Assembly: GCA_934229535.1 (NCBI GenBank)
Contig: CAKQDS010000002.1
Coordinates: forward strand, 1-64,000
DNA from: an uncultured Anaeroplasmataceae bacterium
Lineage (GTDB): Bacteria > Bacillota_I > Bacilli_A > Acholeplasmatales > Anaeroplasmataceae
Direction of reading: 5' to 3'
Length of the DNA: 64,000 nt
Shown here piece after piece: positions 1 through 8,643 of this stretch; the stretch's first letter is position 1; every line of letters begins with the position of its first letter. Both the position numbers and the translations under genes were made by a program. A model generated the notes under the pieces. That model made no database searches. It saw nothing but the letters and a program-made list of their open reading frames with translations, and was not told where the DNA came from.

Positions 1-167
1 ATAGTATTATACATCATTTCAACTATTAAGTCAAGCATTATTTTTATTTTTTTCAACTTTTTATTTGGTTGAAATTTTTACGCCTCTTTAACAGCGCTCA
101 TTTATTATACAATATATTGATTTTTATGTCAACTACTTTTTTTACTTTTTTTCGTGTTTTTATTTTT

Positions 168-638
168 TTAGATTTCGAATGAACATTTAGCATCATAAGC
201 CTTTAATAGTAATATCAAATTCTTATAAAACTCATATTTTTCTTCATTAGTCAATTCAAAATCCATTACTGCATCATTAATATGATCATAGGCATCCATA
301 CACAATTGTTCAATCTTATCTAAAACTGTATCACCATTCTTATTAATTACATTTAAATCAATATTTTTACCCATCAAATAATCAAAATATTTTAAATCAT
401 AGCATTTTTCCAATACATCTTCAAAAACAACTAAATTATCATCCTCATCAAGCATATTTACATTCATACCATTTGCTAAGAAAACCTTTAAGACATCTAA
501 ATAGCTTGCATTTATTTCTGTATTATTATAGGTAATCTCATAAATAATATCCTTAAATAAATGATTTAATAAGCTATATTGATTATCTTTCACATATTGC
601 TTTACTTCTTTACCTGCTTCTAAAACTCTTTTATCCAT
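168..638 (-). CDS. Ankyrin-repeat-like small protein
   Basis: A 156-residue soluble acidic protein with no signal peptide or membrane segment. The middle (about 45-105) has the helix-turn-helix spacing of degenerate ankyrin repeats, with phrases such as FLANGMNVNMLD and NKNGDTVLD. It starts one base after the stop of the acetyltransferase gene, so the two are probably translated from one mRNA; an AAGGA about 12 bases before the ATG is a weak ribosome site. Such proteins bind other proteins, but no partner is visible. The call rests on repeat phrasing alone. Confidence 0.6.
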   Translation of the reverse strand: MDKRVLEAGKEVKQYVKDNQYSLLNHLFKDIIYEITYNNTEINASYLDVLKVFLANGMNVNMLDEDDNLVVFEDVLEKCYDLKYFDYLMGKNIDLNVINKNGDTVLDKIEQLCMDAYDHINDAVMDFELTNEEKYEFYKNLILLLKAYDAKCSFEI

Positions 639-639
639 T

Positions 640-1443
640 TTAGCTTCTATTCCTTAATATCCATTTTTTTCCATAATCAACACCATCATGTAAATTAAAG
701 CACTTGCATTCCGCAAGTCCAATAACCGTCTTTTTCACTTCAATTTCCTCCTCCATTGCAAAACCAAGAGAGTCAAAATCATCATTTATATATTCAAAAT
801 CAATGTAATCAACCCACCTACCATTAAATCTCGCTCCATTTTTTTCTGTTTTATTCTTATTAGACAAAACCTCACTCAAATGAAAGCAGGTTGAATTATA
901 ATAACCAACTCCCAATAATAAAACCTTGGCATTGGTATTATAAAGATGGCCAAGAGGTGTTCTTCTACCAAATGCCGGTTGCAAATTATGAACATTGCAA
1001 ATTTTTTTAGCATTTTTGCCAACAGCAGCAAATGATGAATTAGGATGATTAGATCTTACACTTTTTTTATCCTGTAAAACCATATTTACGAGTCTACCCA
1101 TATTCATTGTATTATAGCATTTAGAATTATATTCAGGCATTTTTTCTTTAATTACATCTAACCATTCATCAGGAACGGCAGGATTCAACCAATTTGTCGG
1201 ATCAGTGTTATCTGCAGATTGACTAGCAACAACAATAGTCCCATTTTTACCAACAGCTTCCTTCAAGGCTTCATATAATGCTACCTCAGCACCAATAACA
1301 AAGCCAAAGCTTGATAATGATGAATGTACTAATACTGTATCTCCCCTACATATGCCTAATTTACGAAGACCTTCACATATATCATCCTTTGATATTGGTT
1401 TTTTTGTTTTAGAAACGATTTTATCCATCACATTTTTTTTCAC
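640..1443 (-). CDS. AAC(3)-family aminoglycoside N-acetyltransferase-like protein
   Basis: A 267-residue acetyl-CoA-dependent antibiotic acetyltransferase fold (AAC(3)/YokD family). Family landmarks are the N-terminal GDTVLVHSSLSSFG segment, the SNHPNSSFAAVG segment with its conserved His, the PFGRRTPLG-like turn and HLSEVLS near the C terminus. The family moves acetyl to the 3-amino group of 2-deoxystreptamine drugs, but many genomic members have no proven drug substrate, so resistance should not be assumed. A GTG at 1455 would lie inside the ribosome site; the GTG at 1443 has AGGTGG eight bases upstream and is preferred. It is followed directly by the ankyrin-like gene. Confidence 0.8.
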   Translation of the reverse strand: MKKNVMDKIVSKTKKPISKDDICEGLRKLGICRGDTVLVHSSLSSFGFVIGAEVALYEALKEAVGKNGTIVVASQSADNTDPTNWLNPAVPDEWLDVIKEKMPEYNSKCYNTMNMGRLVNMVLQDKKSVRSNHPNSSFAAVGKNAKKICNVHNLQPAFGRRTPLGHLYNTNAKVLLLGVGYYNSTCFHLSEVLSNKNKTEKNGARFNGRWVDYIDFEYINDDFDSLGFAMEEEIEVKKTVIGLAECKCFNLHDGVDYGKKWILRNRS

Positions 1444-1464
1444 TATACGCGCCACCTTTCCCTA

Positions 1465-1493
1465 ATTATAGCATAAATAAAAGGCTACGTCTA
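1465..1493 (-). promoter_or_regulatory. Sigma-A promoter of the acetyltransferase gene
   Basis: On the minus strand an extended -10 (TGCTATAAT, hexamer 1465-1470) lies 17 bases from a weak -35 TAGACG (1488-1493). The predicted start near 1458 leaves a leader of about 15 bases, which supports the GTG at 1443. The -35 lies within the htpG terminator hairpin. Confidence 0.5.
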
Positions 1494-1513
1494 TTTTTCA
1501 AACATAGCCTTTT
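1475..1513 (-). terminator. Terminator after htpG
   Basis: AAAAGGCTACGT (1479-1490) pairs with ACATAGCCTTTT (1502-1513) with one mismatch. On the minus strand the stem is followed by TTTTATTTAT. Confidence 0.7.
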
Positions 1514-1520
1514 AACAATT

Positions 1521-3437
1521 TTATTTTTCAATAGAATTAACTAAAAGCTCAGAAATATCTTTTGTAAACTCTACAGGGTTATCAATTGGCATACCCTCTA
1601 ATAATAATCCTTCATTATATAAGATGTTCGCATATTTAGAAATGTTATCCTTATTAGAATCATAAGCCTTTTCTATAGCCTTAAACACCTCATGATTTGG
1701 ATTAATCTCTAAAATCTTTTTAGCTTTAGCATAAGGATTATTTTGATGAGCTAATACTCGCTCCATCTCAAATGAGAATCCATCCTCACAGCTCAAGCAT
1801 ACTGCACCATCAACTAATCTCTTTGATAATACAACGTCCTCAACCTTACCATTTAGTGCTTCCTTAATAGCAGCTAATAAATCCTTTTTTTCTTCCTTTA
1901 AAGAATCGATAGCCTTATTTTCATCGTCACTTAAGAGATTTAAATCACCCTGATTAATTGATTTGAATTTCTTGCCATCATATTCAGCTAAAACCTGAAT
2001 CATAAATTCATCAACATCATCAGTTAAAACAAATACATTATATCCTTGTTTTTTAACCAAATCCATTTGAGGCAAATTGCTTACTGCATTCTTATCCTTA
2101 CCTGATGCATAATATATTTCCTTTTGACCCTCAGGCATTTGCGCAACATATTCACTAAATGTCATTGGCTTCTCGCTGTTTAAAGTATTTAAAATGATTA
2201 AATCCTTTAATTGCTCCTTTTTAGCACCATAATCCTCATATAGACCATATTTTAGATTAACACCATATTCCTTAAAGAATTCTTCATATTTTTCACGATC
2301 ATTTTTAAGCATCTTACCTAATTCAGATAGAATCTTTTTCTCTAGATTACTAGCAATCTTTTTTAAAGAACGATCCTCTTGAAGCATTTCACGAGAAATA
2401 TTAAGCGATAAATCAGCACTATCAACTAAGCCTTTTACAAATCTTAAATAATCAGGAATTAATTCCTTACACTTATCAAGAATGAAAACACCCTTAGTAT
2501 ATAATTGTAGACCCTTTTCATATTTTTCAGAATATAAATCAAATGGTGGGCGCTTTGGAATAAATAATAAAGAATTATATGTAAGCATACCCTCAACATT
2601 TACAAATATAGATAATAATGGGTCTTGATAATCCATAAACTTTTGCTTATAGAAATTATTAAGCTCCTCATCAGTTACTTCACTCTTATTCTTTTTCCAA
2701 AGAGGAATCATTGAATTAATTGTTTCAAGCTCTAAATGAGTCTTTTCTTCCTCATCGTCCTTAGCATTTTCATCCTTCTTATCATATTTAGTAACCCAAG
2801 TTTGAATAGGATAACGAACATAATCAGAATATTTTCTAACTAAATCCTTAATTGTATATTCATCTAAATAATTATCATAATTAACATCTTCAGTATTGTC
2901 TCTTAAATGTAAAACAATCTTAGTACCATAATCCTCTTTTTCAGTACTTTCAATTGTATAGCTATCCAATCCCTCACTAGTAAACTTTAATGGCTCACCG
3001 GTTTCAATTGACTTAGTATAAACCTCAACCTCTTTAGCAACCATAAAGGCACTATAAAAGCCGACACCAAATTGACCAATTATATCAATTTCACCTTTAT
3101 TTTGAGCATCAGTTAAATTATCCATAAATTCCTTAGAACCACTTCTAGCAATCGTACCTAAATTATTAACTAATTGCTCCTTAGTCATACCAATACCATT
3201 ATCAATAATAGATAATGTTCTTGTCGCCTTATCAGCCTCAACTAAAATTTTATATTCGCTAGCACCAAGCTTTTCATCAGTTAAGCTTAAATAATGACGC
3301 TTATCAATAGCATCTGATGCATTAGAAATTAACTCTCTTAAAAATATTTCCTTATGAGTATAAATTGAATTAATCATTAAATCCAGTAAACGTTTAGTTT
3401 CTGTTTTAAATTCCATTGTTTCCTTCATTTCAATCAT
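1521..3437 (-). CDS. htpG: Molecular chaperone HtpG (Hsp90)
   Basis: Full-length bacterial Hsp90 (638 residues), a cytosolic ATP-dependent chaperone dimer. The N-terminal GHKL ATPase is unmistakable: KEIFLRELISNASDA, then DNGIGM, GTIARSGS and GQFGVGFYSAFMV. The middle domain carries LFIPKRPPFDLY and NISREMLQ, followed by the C-terminal dimer domain. Two ATGs are possible: the first follows GGAAAGG directly, while the ATG nine bases later has better spacing and also fits the family. The gene is monocistronic, between its own CIRCE promoter and a terminator, so heat induction through HrcA is expected. Confidence 0.97.
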   Translation of the reverse strand: MIEMKETMEFKTETKRLLDLMINSIYTHKEIFLRELISNASDAIDKRHYLSLTDEKLGASEYKILVEADKATRTLSIIDNGIGMTKEQLVNNLGTIARSGSKEFMDNLTDAQNKGEIDIIGQFGVGFYSAFMVAKEVEVYTKSIETGEPLKFTSEGLDSYTIESTEKEDYGTKIVLHLRDNTEDVNYDNYLDEYTIKDLVRKYSDYVRYPIQTWVTKYDKKDENAKDDEEEKTHLELETINSMIPLWKKNKSEVTDEELNNFYKQKFMDYQDPLLSIFVNVEGMLTYNSLLFIPKRPPFDLYSEKYEKGLQLYTKGVFILDKCKELIPDYLRFVKGLVDSADLSLNISREMLQEDRSLKKIASNLEKKILSELGKMLKNDREKYEEFFKEYGVNLKYGLYEDYGAKKEQLKDLIILNTLNSEKPMTFSEYVAQMPEGQKEIYYASGKDKNAVSNLPQMDLVKKQGYNVFVLTDDVDEFMIQVLAEYDGKKFKSINQGDLNLLSDDENKAIDSLKEEKKDLLAAIKEALNGKVEDVVLSKRLVDGAVCLSCEDGFSFEMERVLAHQNNPYAKAKKILEINPNHEVFKAIEKAYDSNKDNISKYANILYNEGLLLEGMPIDNPVEFTKDISELLVNSIEK

Positions 3438-3458
3438 CCTTTCCTTTTAACATTAACA

Positions 3459-3487
3459 ATTATATATCATTTCATTGGCACTGTCAA
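3459..3487 (-). promoter_or_regulatory. htpG sigma-A promoter
   Basis: Minus-strand TTGACA (3482-3487), 17 bases, TATAAT (3459-3464). The -35 lies inside the CIRCE element. Confidence 0.85.
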
Positions 3488-3501
3488 TATTAAAGTGCTA
3501 A
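3475..3501. promoter_or_regulatory. CIRCE operator (HrcA site) of htpG
   Basis: TTGGCACTG (3475-3483), nine bases, AAGTGCTAA (3493-3501). Against the consensus TTAGCACTC-N9-GAGTGCTAA the left arm has 7 of 9 and the right arm 8 of 9 matches, with exact spacing. It covers the -35, so HrcA bound here should block transcription. Confidence 0.88.
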
Positions 3502-3518
3502 TTATTCAGAAATTCAAT

Positions 3519-3540
3519 AAAAAAGGACACCGAAGTGTCC
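3519..3540 (-). terminator. Terminator of the large lipoprotein gene
   Basis: GGACAC (3525-3530), CGAA loop, GTGTCC (3535-3540); on the minus strand a TTCG tetraloop hairpin followed by TTTTTT. Confidence 0.85.
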
Positions 3541-3555
3541 AAATTTATTTAATAA

Positions 3556-5373
3556 TTAAGCAATATTCATTGTTACAATTCTAGCAGTACGTCCAGAAAT
3601 AAGAGTATCAGCACCAGCCATTGTACATAAAGTATAAGTTTTGCCCTTTTCAAGTGTATAGGTTACAACATTTTCAGCATATTTTGTACCTGTAACAACA
3701 ACATATGTAGCATCAGTAGTATCCTTTACAGCACCACCAGAAACACTAGCTGCTTCTATTCTTTGATCATCAGCTAAAACCACAAAATATGAAGCGTTAG
3801 AGCCGCTAGATGAACCAATAGTTAATGTTAATGTTGCATTAGCAGTGGCAACAAATGATAGAGTACCACCTTTTTGTTTTGCAAGCTCAACTGCATATAC
3901 CTTACCGCTAGATGTGCTTATTCTCTTTGTAACAGAGCCAGTCATAGTAACTATAGTACCAAATTCAGCTTGAGTACATTTCTCCTTATCAGCTGCAGCA
4001 GTAAGTGTAGTTGCATCAAAGCTATAAGTCATTTTTACAACTTCACTACCTGTACCTGTATGTTTAACATTTGCAAGCATGGATTTAGCTGTTTCAATTA
4101 ATTCAGAAATTCCTTCAATAGTTGTAGCATCATTAATTGCTTCAATTGCAGTATCACGAGTACTATCTAATTCAGTTCTTTCAGCTTCTGTATAATTAAA
4201 TTCATTATCTAAACGATCATATTCAGCTCTAACATCAGCAATTGCAGCTATCTTAGCATTTGCAAGATTTTCTGCAGCAATTGCAGCATCAGACTTAATT
4301 GCCTTAATTTCAGCAACGCCCTTATTATAAGCTTCATTTAGCTTATCAAAATCAGTAGCCGCCTCAACATTTGTCTTAGTTTCATTATATTTAGCAGTTA
4401 AAGTTGCACCATTAGTAGTATATTTTGTTAAATCATAGCTATTATATAAAGTTTCAAGCTTAACAAGCTTTTGAGCCTTAACAGTAGCAAAATCGCCAAG
4501 CTCATGCTTAACAACAACATTATCTACGCATACATTCTTTCCATTACCCTTAGCCATAAATTTTAATGCCTTAATTTCAGAAATACCTTGAGTAAATGAT
4601 GCTTCATAGCTTGTTCCAGCCTTTGTAATAACAACATTACCAGTACCTGCACCTAAATCAAGTAATAGCTCTGTATGGAACCAGGTATTTGTATTTCCAT
4701 CATATGCAAGCTGTGATGAAAAGCCAGTTGGATCTGATTGTCTATTAGTACGATATCCAATATAAGTTACTTTGCTAGTGTTATCCTTAGCAGTTCTAAA
4801 GCCAAATACTTCAGCTGGTTCAGTTTCAGTCTCAGATGTTCCATATAATTGGAATAATGTCCAGCTTCCTTGAACACCTCCAAGAGAGAAATCAAAGCTC
4901 ATTTTAATCTTACCATTATCAAGACCAGAAGTTGTTAAATAAAGAGTTGTATCACCAGAATTACCAGTAATCTTAGCATATTTAGTCTCACCTTCAACAA
5001 CAGCACTACCCTTTGCTGAAGAATCAAGATACATAGTTGCTCCATCAGTCTTATCAGCAATTGCTGTTACATCAGTAAAATCTTGATTTAAAACTGTTGT
5101 AAAATTAGCATCAGGATCAACTGGAGTAGTTGGCTGTGGAGTTGTCTCAGTTGGTGCTGGCACACTGCTTGTTGAACTACTACTAGGTGTTGGATTAGCA
5201 CTTGAGCTTGGTGTGCTTACACTTGATTCACTAGCCTTTGAGCTAGCTATCTCCTCAGTTTGACTAGATACTGTAGGACTATTTGTTGACTCATTTTTCT
5301 TACCACCACATGCACTTACGCCTACTAACGCCGTTAAGGCTAAAAATGCCCCAAATAATTTCTTTTTATTCAT
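3556..5373 (-). CDS. Surface lipoprotein with jelly-roll and helical linker domains
   Basis: A 605-residue exported lipoprotein. Residues 1-22 are a signal peptide ending in the lipobox GVSAC. Residues about 25-90 are a Ser/Thr/Pro linker typical of wall- or surface-spanning stalks. A beta-rich domain (about 95-290) resembles carbohydrate-binding or LamG-like sandwiches; a charged helical stretch (about 295-440) resembles FIVAR-type spacers; the C-terminal 160 residues form a second beta domain with repeated YTLEKGKTYTL phrasing, seen in pectate-lyase-associated modules of related bacteria. No catalytic motif is recognisable, so glycan binding or adhesion is an inference. A cre-like box precedes it, which would fit sugar control. 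Confidence 0.6.
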   Translation of the reverse strand: MNKKKLFGAFLALTALVGVSACGGKKNESTNSPTVSSQTEEIASSKASESSVSTPSSSANPTPSSSSTSSVPAPTETTPQPTTPVDPDANFTTVLNQDFTDVTAIADKTDGATMYLDSSAKGSAVVEGETKYAKITGNSGDTTLYLTTSGLDNGKIKMSFDFSLGGVQGSWTLFQLYGTSETETEPAEVFGFRTAKDNTSKVTYIGYRTNRQSDPTGFSSQLAYDGNTNTWFHTELLLDLGAGTGNVVITKAGTSYEASFTQGISEIKALKFMAKGNGKNVCVDNVVVKHELGDFATVKAQKLVKLETLYNSYDLTKYTTNGATLTAKYNETKTNVEAATDFDKLNEAYNKGVAEIKAIKSDAAIAAENLANAKIAAIADVRAEYDRLDNEFNYTEAERTELDSTRDTAIEAINDATTIEGISELIETAKSMLANVKHTGTGSEVVKMTYSFDATTLTAAADKEKCTQAEFGTIVTMTGSVTKRISTSSGKVYAVELAKQKGGTLSFVATANATLTLTIGSSSGSNASYFVVLADDQRIEAASVSGGAVKDTTDATYVVVTGTKYAENVVTYTLEKGKTYTLCTMAGADTLISGRTARIVTMNIA

Positions 5374-5404
5374 ATTTATCTTTTCCTTTTCCTTTACTTC
5401 TTAT

Positions 5405-5420
5405 TTGATAGCGTTTGCAA
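5405..5420. promoter_or_regulatory. cre-like CcpA box upstream of the lipoprotein gene
   Basis: TTGATAGCGTTTGCAA differs from the cre consensus WTGNAANCGNWNNCWW at one fixed position. It lies 32 bases before the lipoprotein start, near the expected transcription start. Confidence 0.5.
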
Positions 5421-5475
5421 CACAATTAAGTATATTTTATCATAATATATTAAATAAAACAATGAAATCTATGTG

Positions 5476-5503
5476 AAAAAAAATAAGACTCTAAATTGAG
5501 TCT
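5476..5503 (-). terminator. Terminator of the InlB-repeat lipoprotein gene
   Basis: AGACTC (5486-5491), six-base loop, GAGTCT (5498-5503); on the minus strand followed by TATTTTTTTT. Confidence 0.8.
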
Positions 5504-5516
5504 CATCTTTTTATAA

Positions 5517-6053
5517 CTAAGCTTTTGTATTTTCAGCAGGTGCTAAAGCAAAATTAGCTGTATAAGTCTTAGTACTAGTTACACCATAAACTGTCTTTGT
5601 TGCATTAGTATCGCCATCGCTCCACTTAACAAAAACATAGCCCTTGTCAGGAATAGCTTCAACTGTTGAAGTATTCTTTTGGAAGCATACTACCTGGCTA
5701 ACAGATTCTTTGTTATTAACTTTTCCGTGTTCACCAGCTTTAAATGTTACAGTAAATGCACGTTCAAAAATTGCACAAACTGTTTTGTCAGCCTCAACAC
5801 CAACCTCAGTTCTAGTTGCTGCTACGCTACCATCACTCCATTGAATGAATACATATCCTGCATCTGCCTTTGCAGTTACAGCGGTTGCATCCTCACCTTT
5901 GTTAACGTTTTGAGATACTTCTCCCTCAATGCTTCCACCAATACTTGCAATAAAATTAAGTTGATAAGTAGTTTTACCACAGCTTGCAAGCATAATTAAG
6001 CATGTAAAAGCAAAGAAAATCCCAAAAAATAAATTAAATTTCTTTTTCATCAT
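5517..6053 (-). CDS. Lipoprotein with two InlB-type B-repeats
   Basis: A 178-residue lipoprotein: signal peptide with lipobox LMLASC, then two tandem divergent InlB B-repeat (Flg_new_2-like) domains. Each repeat has a GG-turn, a GYVFxxWSDG core (residues about 67-75 and 140-148) and a closing TxxAxF strand. Such repeats make short beta-grasp stalks on surface proteins of gut Firmicutes. The protein ends after the second repeat with no enzymatic module, so it may be a minimal surface adhesin or a shortened relative of larger proteins. ATG-ATG at the start: the second has better spacing from GAGGTG. It has its own promoter and terminator. Confidence 0.75.
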   Translation of the reverse strand: MMKKKFNLFFGIFFAFTCLIMLASCGKTTYQLNFIASIGGSIEGEVSQNVNKGEDATAVTAKADAGYVFIQWSDGSVAATRTEVGVEADKTVCAIFERAFTVTFKAGEHGKVNNKESVSQVVCFQKNTSTVEAIPDKGYVFVKWSDGDTNATKTVYGVTSTKTYTANFALAPAENTKA

Positions 6054-6069
6054 CTACACCTCGTTATGC

Positions 6070-6098
6070 ATTATAATACTTTATTATAATAAAGTCAA
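6070..6098 (-). promoter_or_regulatory. Promoter of the InlB-repeat lipoprotein gene
   Basis: Minus-strand TTGACT (6093-6098), 17 bases, TATAAT (6070-6075). Confidence 0.75.
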
Positions 6099-6199
6099 TT
6101 AAATTGCTTGAAATCAAGAAATTAATGCCACAAAATTTCTTTTTTTATATAATTAACCTATTCTTATACATATATATTTGTTTAATATAAATAATTATT

Positions 6200-7021
6200 C
6201 TACCATTTAGAGAACGTATTTTTAAGATTATCCTTTAAATTATTTTGTTTTACATTATTAAAACTAATATCACCACTTATAGAATTTCCCTTAACGTTAT
6301 CTGATTTACCAGTAATATCCATATCACCACTAACTGAATTCATTTTAATATTATTGCAGTCAATATTAGTAATTGTTACATCACCAGAAACTTCATCAAT
6401 TTTTACATTTTGTGCCTTAAGATTTTTAATTTCTATATCACCACTAACAGCTTCAATTAAAGCATTTTCATTTGCCTTAATATCACCAATATTAATATCG
6501 CCAGAAACTGTATTAATTTTTATATTATTACAATTAAAAACATATTCAGTGTCTAAATCTGCAGATGTAACAGATAACAAAACTTCATCAAATAAGAAAT
6601 TTTCACCAATTTCAATATATAAATCCTCAGAAATATTTTTATTGAAAATTCTATCCTTCTTTAAATGAATATCTAAGCCTGATTCATTATTAATAACATC
6701 ATAATATTTATAAAATTTCTCACTAGCACTAACATTAATTTTGTCTTCTTTTATTGGAACAATATTAATATCTCCAGCAATAATACTAAGATGCAAATTA
6801 ATTTTTGATCCACTAGTTTCTTCTTTAACAACTAGATTGCTTTGATATTTACTTAAAATATCATCAACACTTCCAAGCTTATTTATAGCTTCTTCCTCAC
6901 TAAATCCAGCCTCAATAGCTAAATCATAATAATGCTGATATTTATTTAAAATATCATCACCATTTACTAAACCAAATTCTTTAATTTTTTGTTCTAATTC
7001 CTTAAAATATTCTTCCTTCAT
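6200..7021 (-). CDS. HAAS-DUF4097 family protein (putative adhesin-type beta-helix)
   Basis: A 273-residue protein. Residues 1-60 form a helical HAAS/DUF1700-like domain with the GFSEEEAINKLGSVDDIL signature. Residues about 72-260 are a DUF4097 beta-helix with the repeated VSGDI/VSGDM rungs (at least five). No signal peptide or membrane helix is seen, so it is probably cytosolic. Its ATG overlaps the stop of the DUF2089 gene by one base (TAATG), so translation is coupled. DUF2089/HAAS/DUF4097 trios in Firmicutes are usually envelope-stress-type regulatory units; that function is not proven. Confidence 0.72.
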   Translation of the reverse strand: MKEEYFKELEQKIKEFGLVNGDDILNKYQHYYDLAIEAGFSEEEAINKLGSVDDILSKYQSNLVVKEETSGSKINLHLSIIAGDINIVPIKEDKINVSASEKFYKYYDVINNESGLDIHLKKDRIFNKNISEDLYIEIGENFLFDEVLLSVTSADLDTEYVFNCNNIKINTVSGDINIGDIKANENALIEAVSGDIEIKNLKAQNVKIDEVSGDVTITNIDCNNIKMNSVSGDMDITGKSDNVKGNSISGDISFNNVKQNNLKDNLKNTFSKW

Positions 7022-7401
7022 TATTCCTCACCTATTTTCTTAAGCATTTCCTCAGCCTCAGCAAAATCAATTTCACCGTTCTTCAACATTTTTAAAATGT
7101 CGGTTCTTGTAAGAGGTGGAGCCTCATAATCAACATTACTAAAGCCCAAGCCTTTTATAACCTCATCAAGATATTTCTTAACCGTCGGATAAGAAATATT
7201 CATTTCGCGTTCAATAGCCTTAATGTTGCCAGCATTTTTTAAGAATATTAACGCAAAATCTTGAAGCTCTGATGGTAAATAATCAAACTTTGATAAGCTA
7301 AATTCACCATTAATGCTTGTGTTGCATTCCTTACATGTAAGAGTTGTTACATAAAGCTTTGCATCACAAACAGGACAAGTTCCTAAAATTCTTCTTTTCA
7401 T
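7021..7401 (-). CDS. DUF2089 family zinc-ribbon HTH regulator
   Basis: 126 residues. An N-terminal zinc ribbon (CPVC at 9-12 and CKEC at about 23-26) is followed by an HTH segment with IKAIEREMNISYPTVKKYL, the hallmark of DUF2089. The C-terminal tail has a short amphipathic helix (DILKMLKNGEIDFAEAEEML), which in this family may contact the partner protein. It is the first gene of a two-gene operon with the DUF4097 protein and has its own promoter, so it is probably the regulator of the pair and perhaps of itself. Confidence is high for family and low for target. Confidence 0.82.
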   Translation of the reverse strand: MKRRILGTCPVCDAKLYVTTLTCKECNTSINGEFSLSKFDYLPSELQDFALIFLKNAGNIKAIEREMNISYPTVKKYLDEVIKGLGFSNVDYEAPPLTRTDILKMLKNGEIDFAEAEEMLKKIGEE

Positions 7402-7426
7402 TTATTTCACCTTCCTTATGCTTAAT

Positions 7427-7454
7427 ATTATATATCAAAAATTAATAATGTCAA
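7427..7454 (-). promoter_or_regulatory. Promoter of the DUF2089-DUF4097 operon
   Basis: Minus-strand TTGACA (7449-7454), 16 bases, TATAAT (7427-7432). Upstream, 7455-7550 is nearly pure A/T with no gene. Confidence 0.75.
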
Positions 7455-7555
7455 TACATAATATTAATTTTCTTAATTATTTAATTAATATTATTAATTT
7501 CTTAATTAATTATTTTAATTTACCTACTAAAATAAATTGTATATTTTAAATTCAA

Positions 7556-7583
7556 GAAAAAAAAGAGCTGGACAGTCCAGCTC
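7556..7583 (-). terminator. Terminator after spx (end of the opp-spx unit)
   Basis: GAGCTGGA (7565-7572), CAG, TCCAGCTC (7576-7583), with eight or more Ts on the minus strand. An eight-base-pair perfect stem. Confidence 0.92.
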
Positions 7584-7590
7584 AATTTTA

Positions 7591-8025
7591 TTAGAAAAGT
7601 TCTTCCATTCCATTAGAATATGCAAAATTATATTCAGCATCATCCATAGAAGAAAATACTGATTTCATCCTTTGCTCCTTTGGAATAAAGGTTCTTATTT
7701 CTTCATTGTTATAACCAACCTGAAGCTTGTTGTCATCAACAAGAATAGGTCTTTTTAATGCACTAGGATTATTAATCAAAAAATCACAAGCCTCATTAAA
7801 AGACATATCATCGATTACAACATGATTATTAACAATAGCCTTAGATCTTGTTGAAACAATATCTTCAAAGCCATTAGGTGTATTTTCTAACATTTTTTTA
7901 ATATCTTTTTTCGTAATTGGTTGGGTAAAAATATTAATTTCCTTGTAAGGAATATTATATTCATTTAACCAATCAATTGCTTTCTTGCATGAAGCAGAAC
8001 TATTAGATGTGTATATAGTAACCAT
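7591..8025 (-). CDS. spx: Spx-family transcription regulator with only one of the two redox cysteines
   Basis: 144 residues, ArsC-like thioredoxin fold of the Spx family, which binds the RNA polymerase alpha C-terminal domain and redirects transcription under disulfide stress. It matches Bacillus subtilis Spx along its length (YTS start, STRSKA, RPILVDDNKLQVGYNNEEIR). The CxxC redox switch of B. subtilis (Cys10, Cys13) here reads Ser10-Ala-Ser-Cys13, so an internal disulfide cannot form. The alpha-contact Gly (TPNG) and the Arg of RPI are kept. The gene starts 14 bases after the preceding membrane gene with a GGAGG site and no promoter between, so it is the last gene of the opp operon. Confidence 0.93.
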   Translation of the reverse strand: MVTIYTSNSSASCKKAIDWLNEYNIPYKEINIFTQPITKKDIKKMLENTPNGFEDIVSTRSKAIVNNHVVIDDMSFNEACDFLINNPSALKRPILVDDNKLQVGYNNEEIRTFIPKEQRMKSVFSSMDDAEYNFAYSNGMEELF

Positions 8026-8039
8026 AAAATACCTCCAAT

Positions 8040-8639
8040 TTATTTTTTATAAATTAAATCTCGATGCATAATTTTATAGTTTTCTTCCTTTATTTTTTTA
8101 TAATCCATAATTATAAATATAACAGCAATAATTTCTAATATTAGTCCCACAAAATATAACCAATACGTCATTCCAAATGTAACAAGAAATTTTAAGAGAC
8201 TTCCAACCACTGCAAAAAACGTATAGGTTGGGTTCCGTCTTTGATAAATTGCCACAAAAATCAAAAACAATGCAGCAACAAATTGAATAGACGATAATAG
8301 TGTTAAAATGCCTATTAAATTTTCATTTTTATCATTTAGTTTAACAAATTTTGTTGCTAATTCAACACTATTAATGGCATCGTTACCATTTTCATCATAA
8401 AACTGAAATAAAACTTTTTCAGCAGTTCCAGTAGAAATACCAAATTTATCGCTATAGCCTTTATATACTATAGACGCAGGAATAAACTTAATATTCATCT
8501 TACTGGCCTTGGCTTCGTTTTTAAATGACAATGCCATTCCTAGCATAACAAACGCAAAAGTCAAAAATATTAAAAGGAAAACTAAGAAATCAATAATGTA
8601 AAACCAAAAGAATTTTGTGCTAATCTTCCATGAATACAT
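8040..8639 (-). CDS. Four-helix membrane protein of the opp-spx operon
   Basis: 199 residues, not recognised. The predicted layout is one N-terminal membrane helix (about 11-35), an extracytoplasmic segment of about 70 residues, then three helices (about 110-127, 137-157, 160-180) and a short basic tail. It begins four bases after the oppF stop, so it is co-transcribed with the peptide transporter and lies between it and spx. In B. subtilis the same interval between opp and spx holds yjbB and yjbC; this protein resembles neither closely by eye. A role tied to peptide uptake is only suggested by position. Confidence 0.6.
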   Translation of the reverse strand: MYSWKISTKFFWFYIIDFLVFLLIFLTFAFVMLGMALSFKNEAKASKMNIKFIPASIVYKGYSDKFGISTGTAEKVLFQFYDENGNDAINSVELATKFVKLNDKNENLIGILTLLSSIQFVAALFLIFVAIYQRRNPTYTFFAVVGSLLKFLVTFGMTYWLYFVGLILEIIAVIFIIMDYKKIKEENYKIMHRDLIYKK

Positions 8640-8643
8640 TTTA

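Noticed and set aside
1..167. Gene or terminator at the left edge
   Set aside because: Only AT-rich sequence with a weak inverted repeat (TTTCAAC...GTTGAAA at about 49-80); no coding frame supported.
5644..5999. Plus-strand frames opposite the InlB-repeat lipoprotein
   Set aside because: They are shadows of a gene with clear signal peptide, repeats, promoter and terminator.
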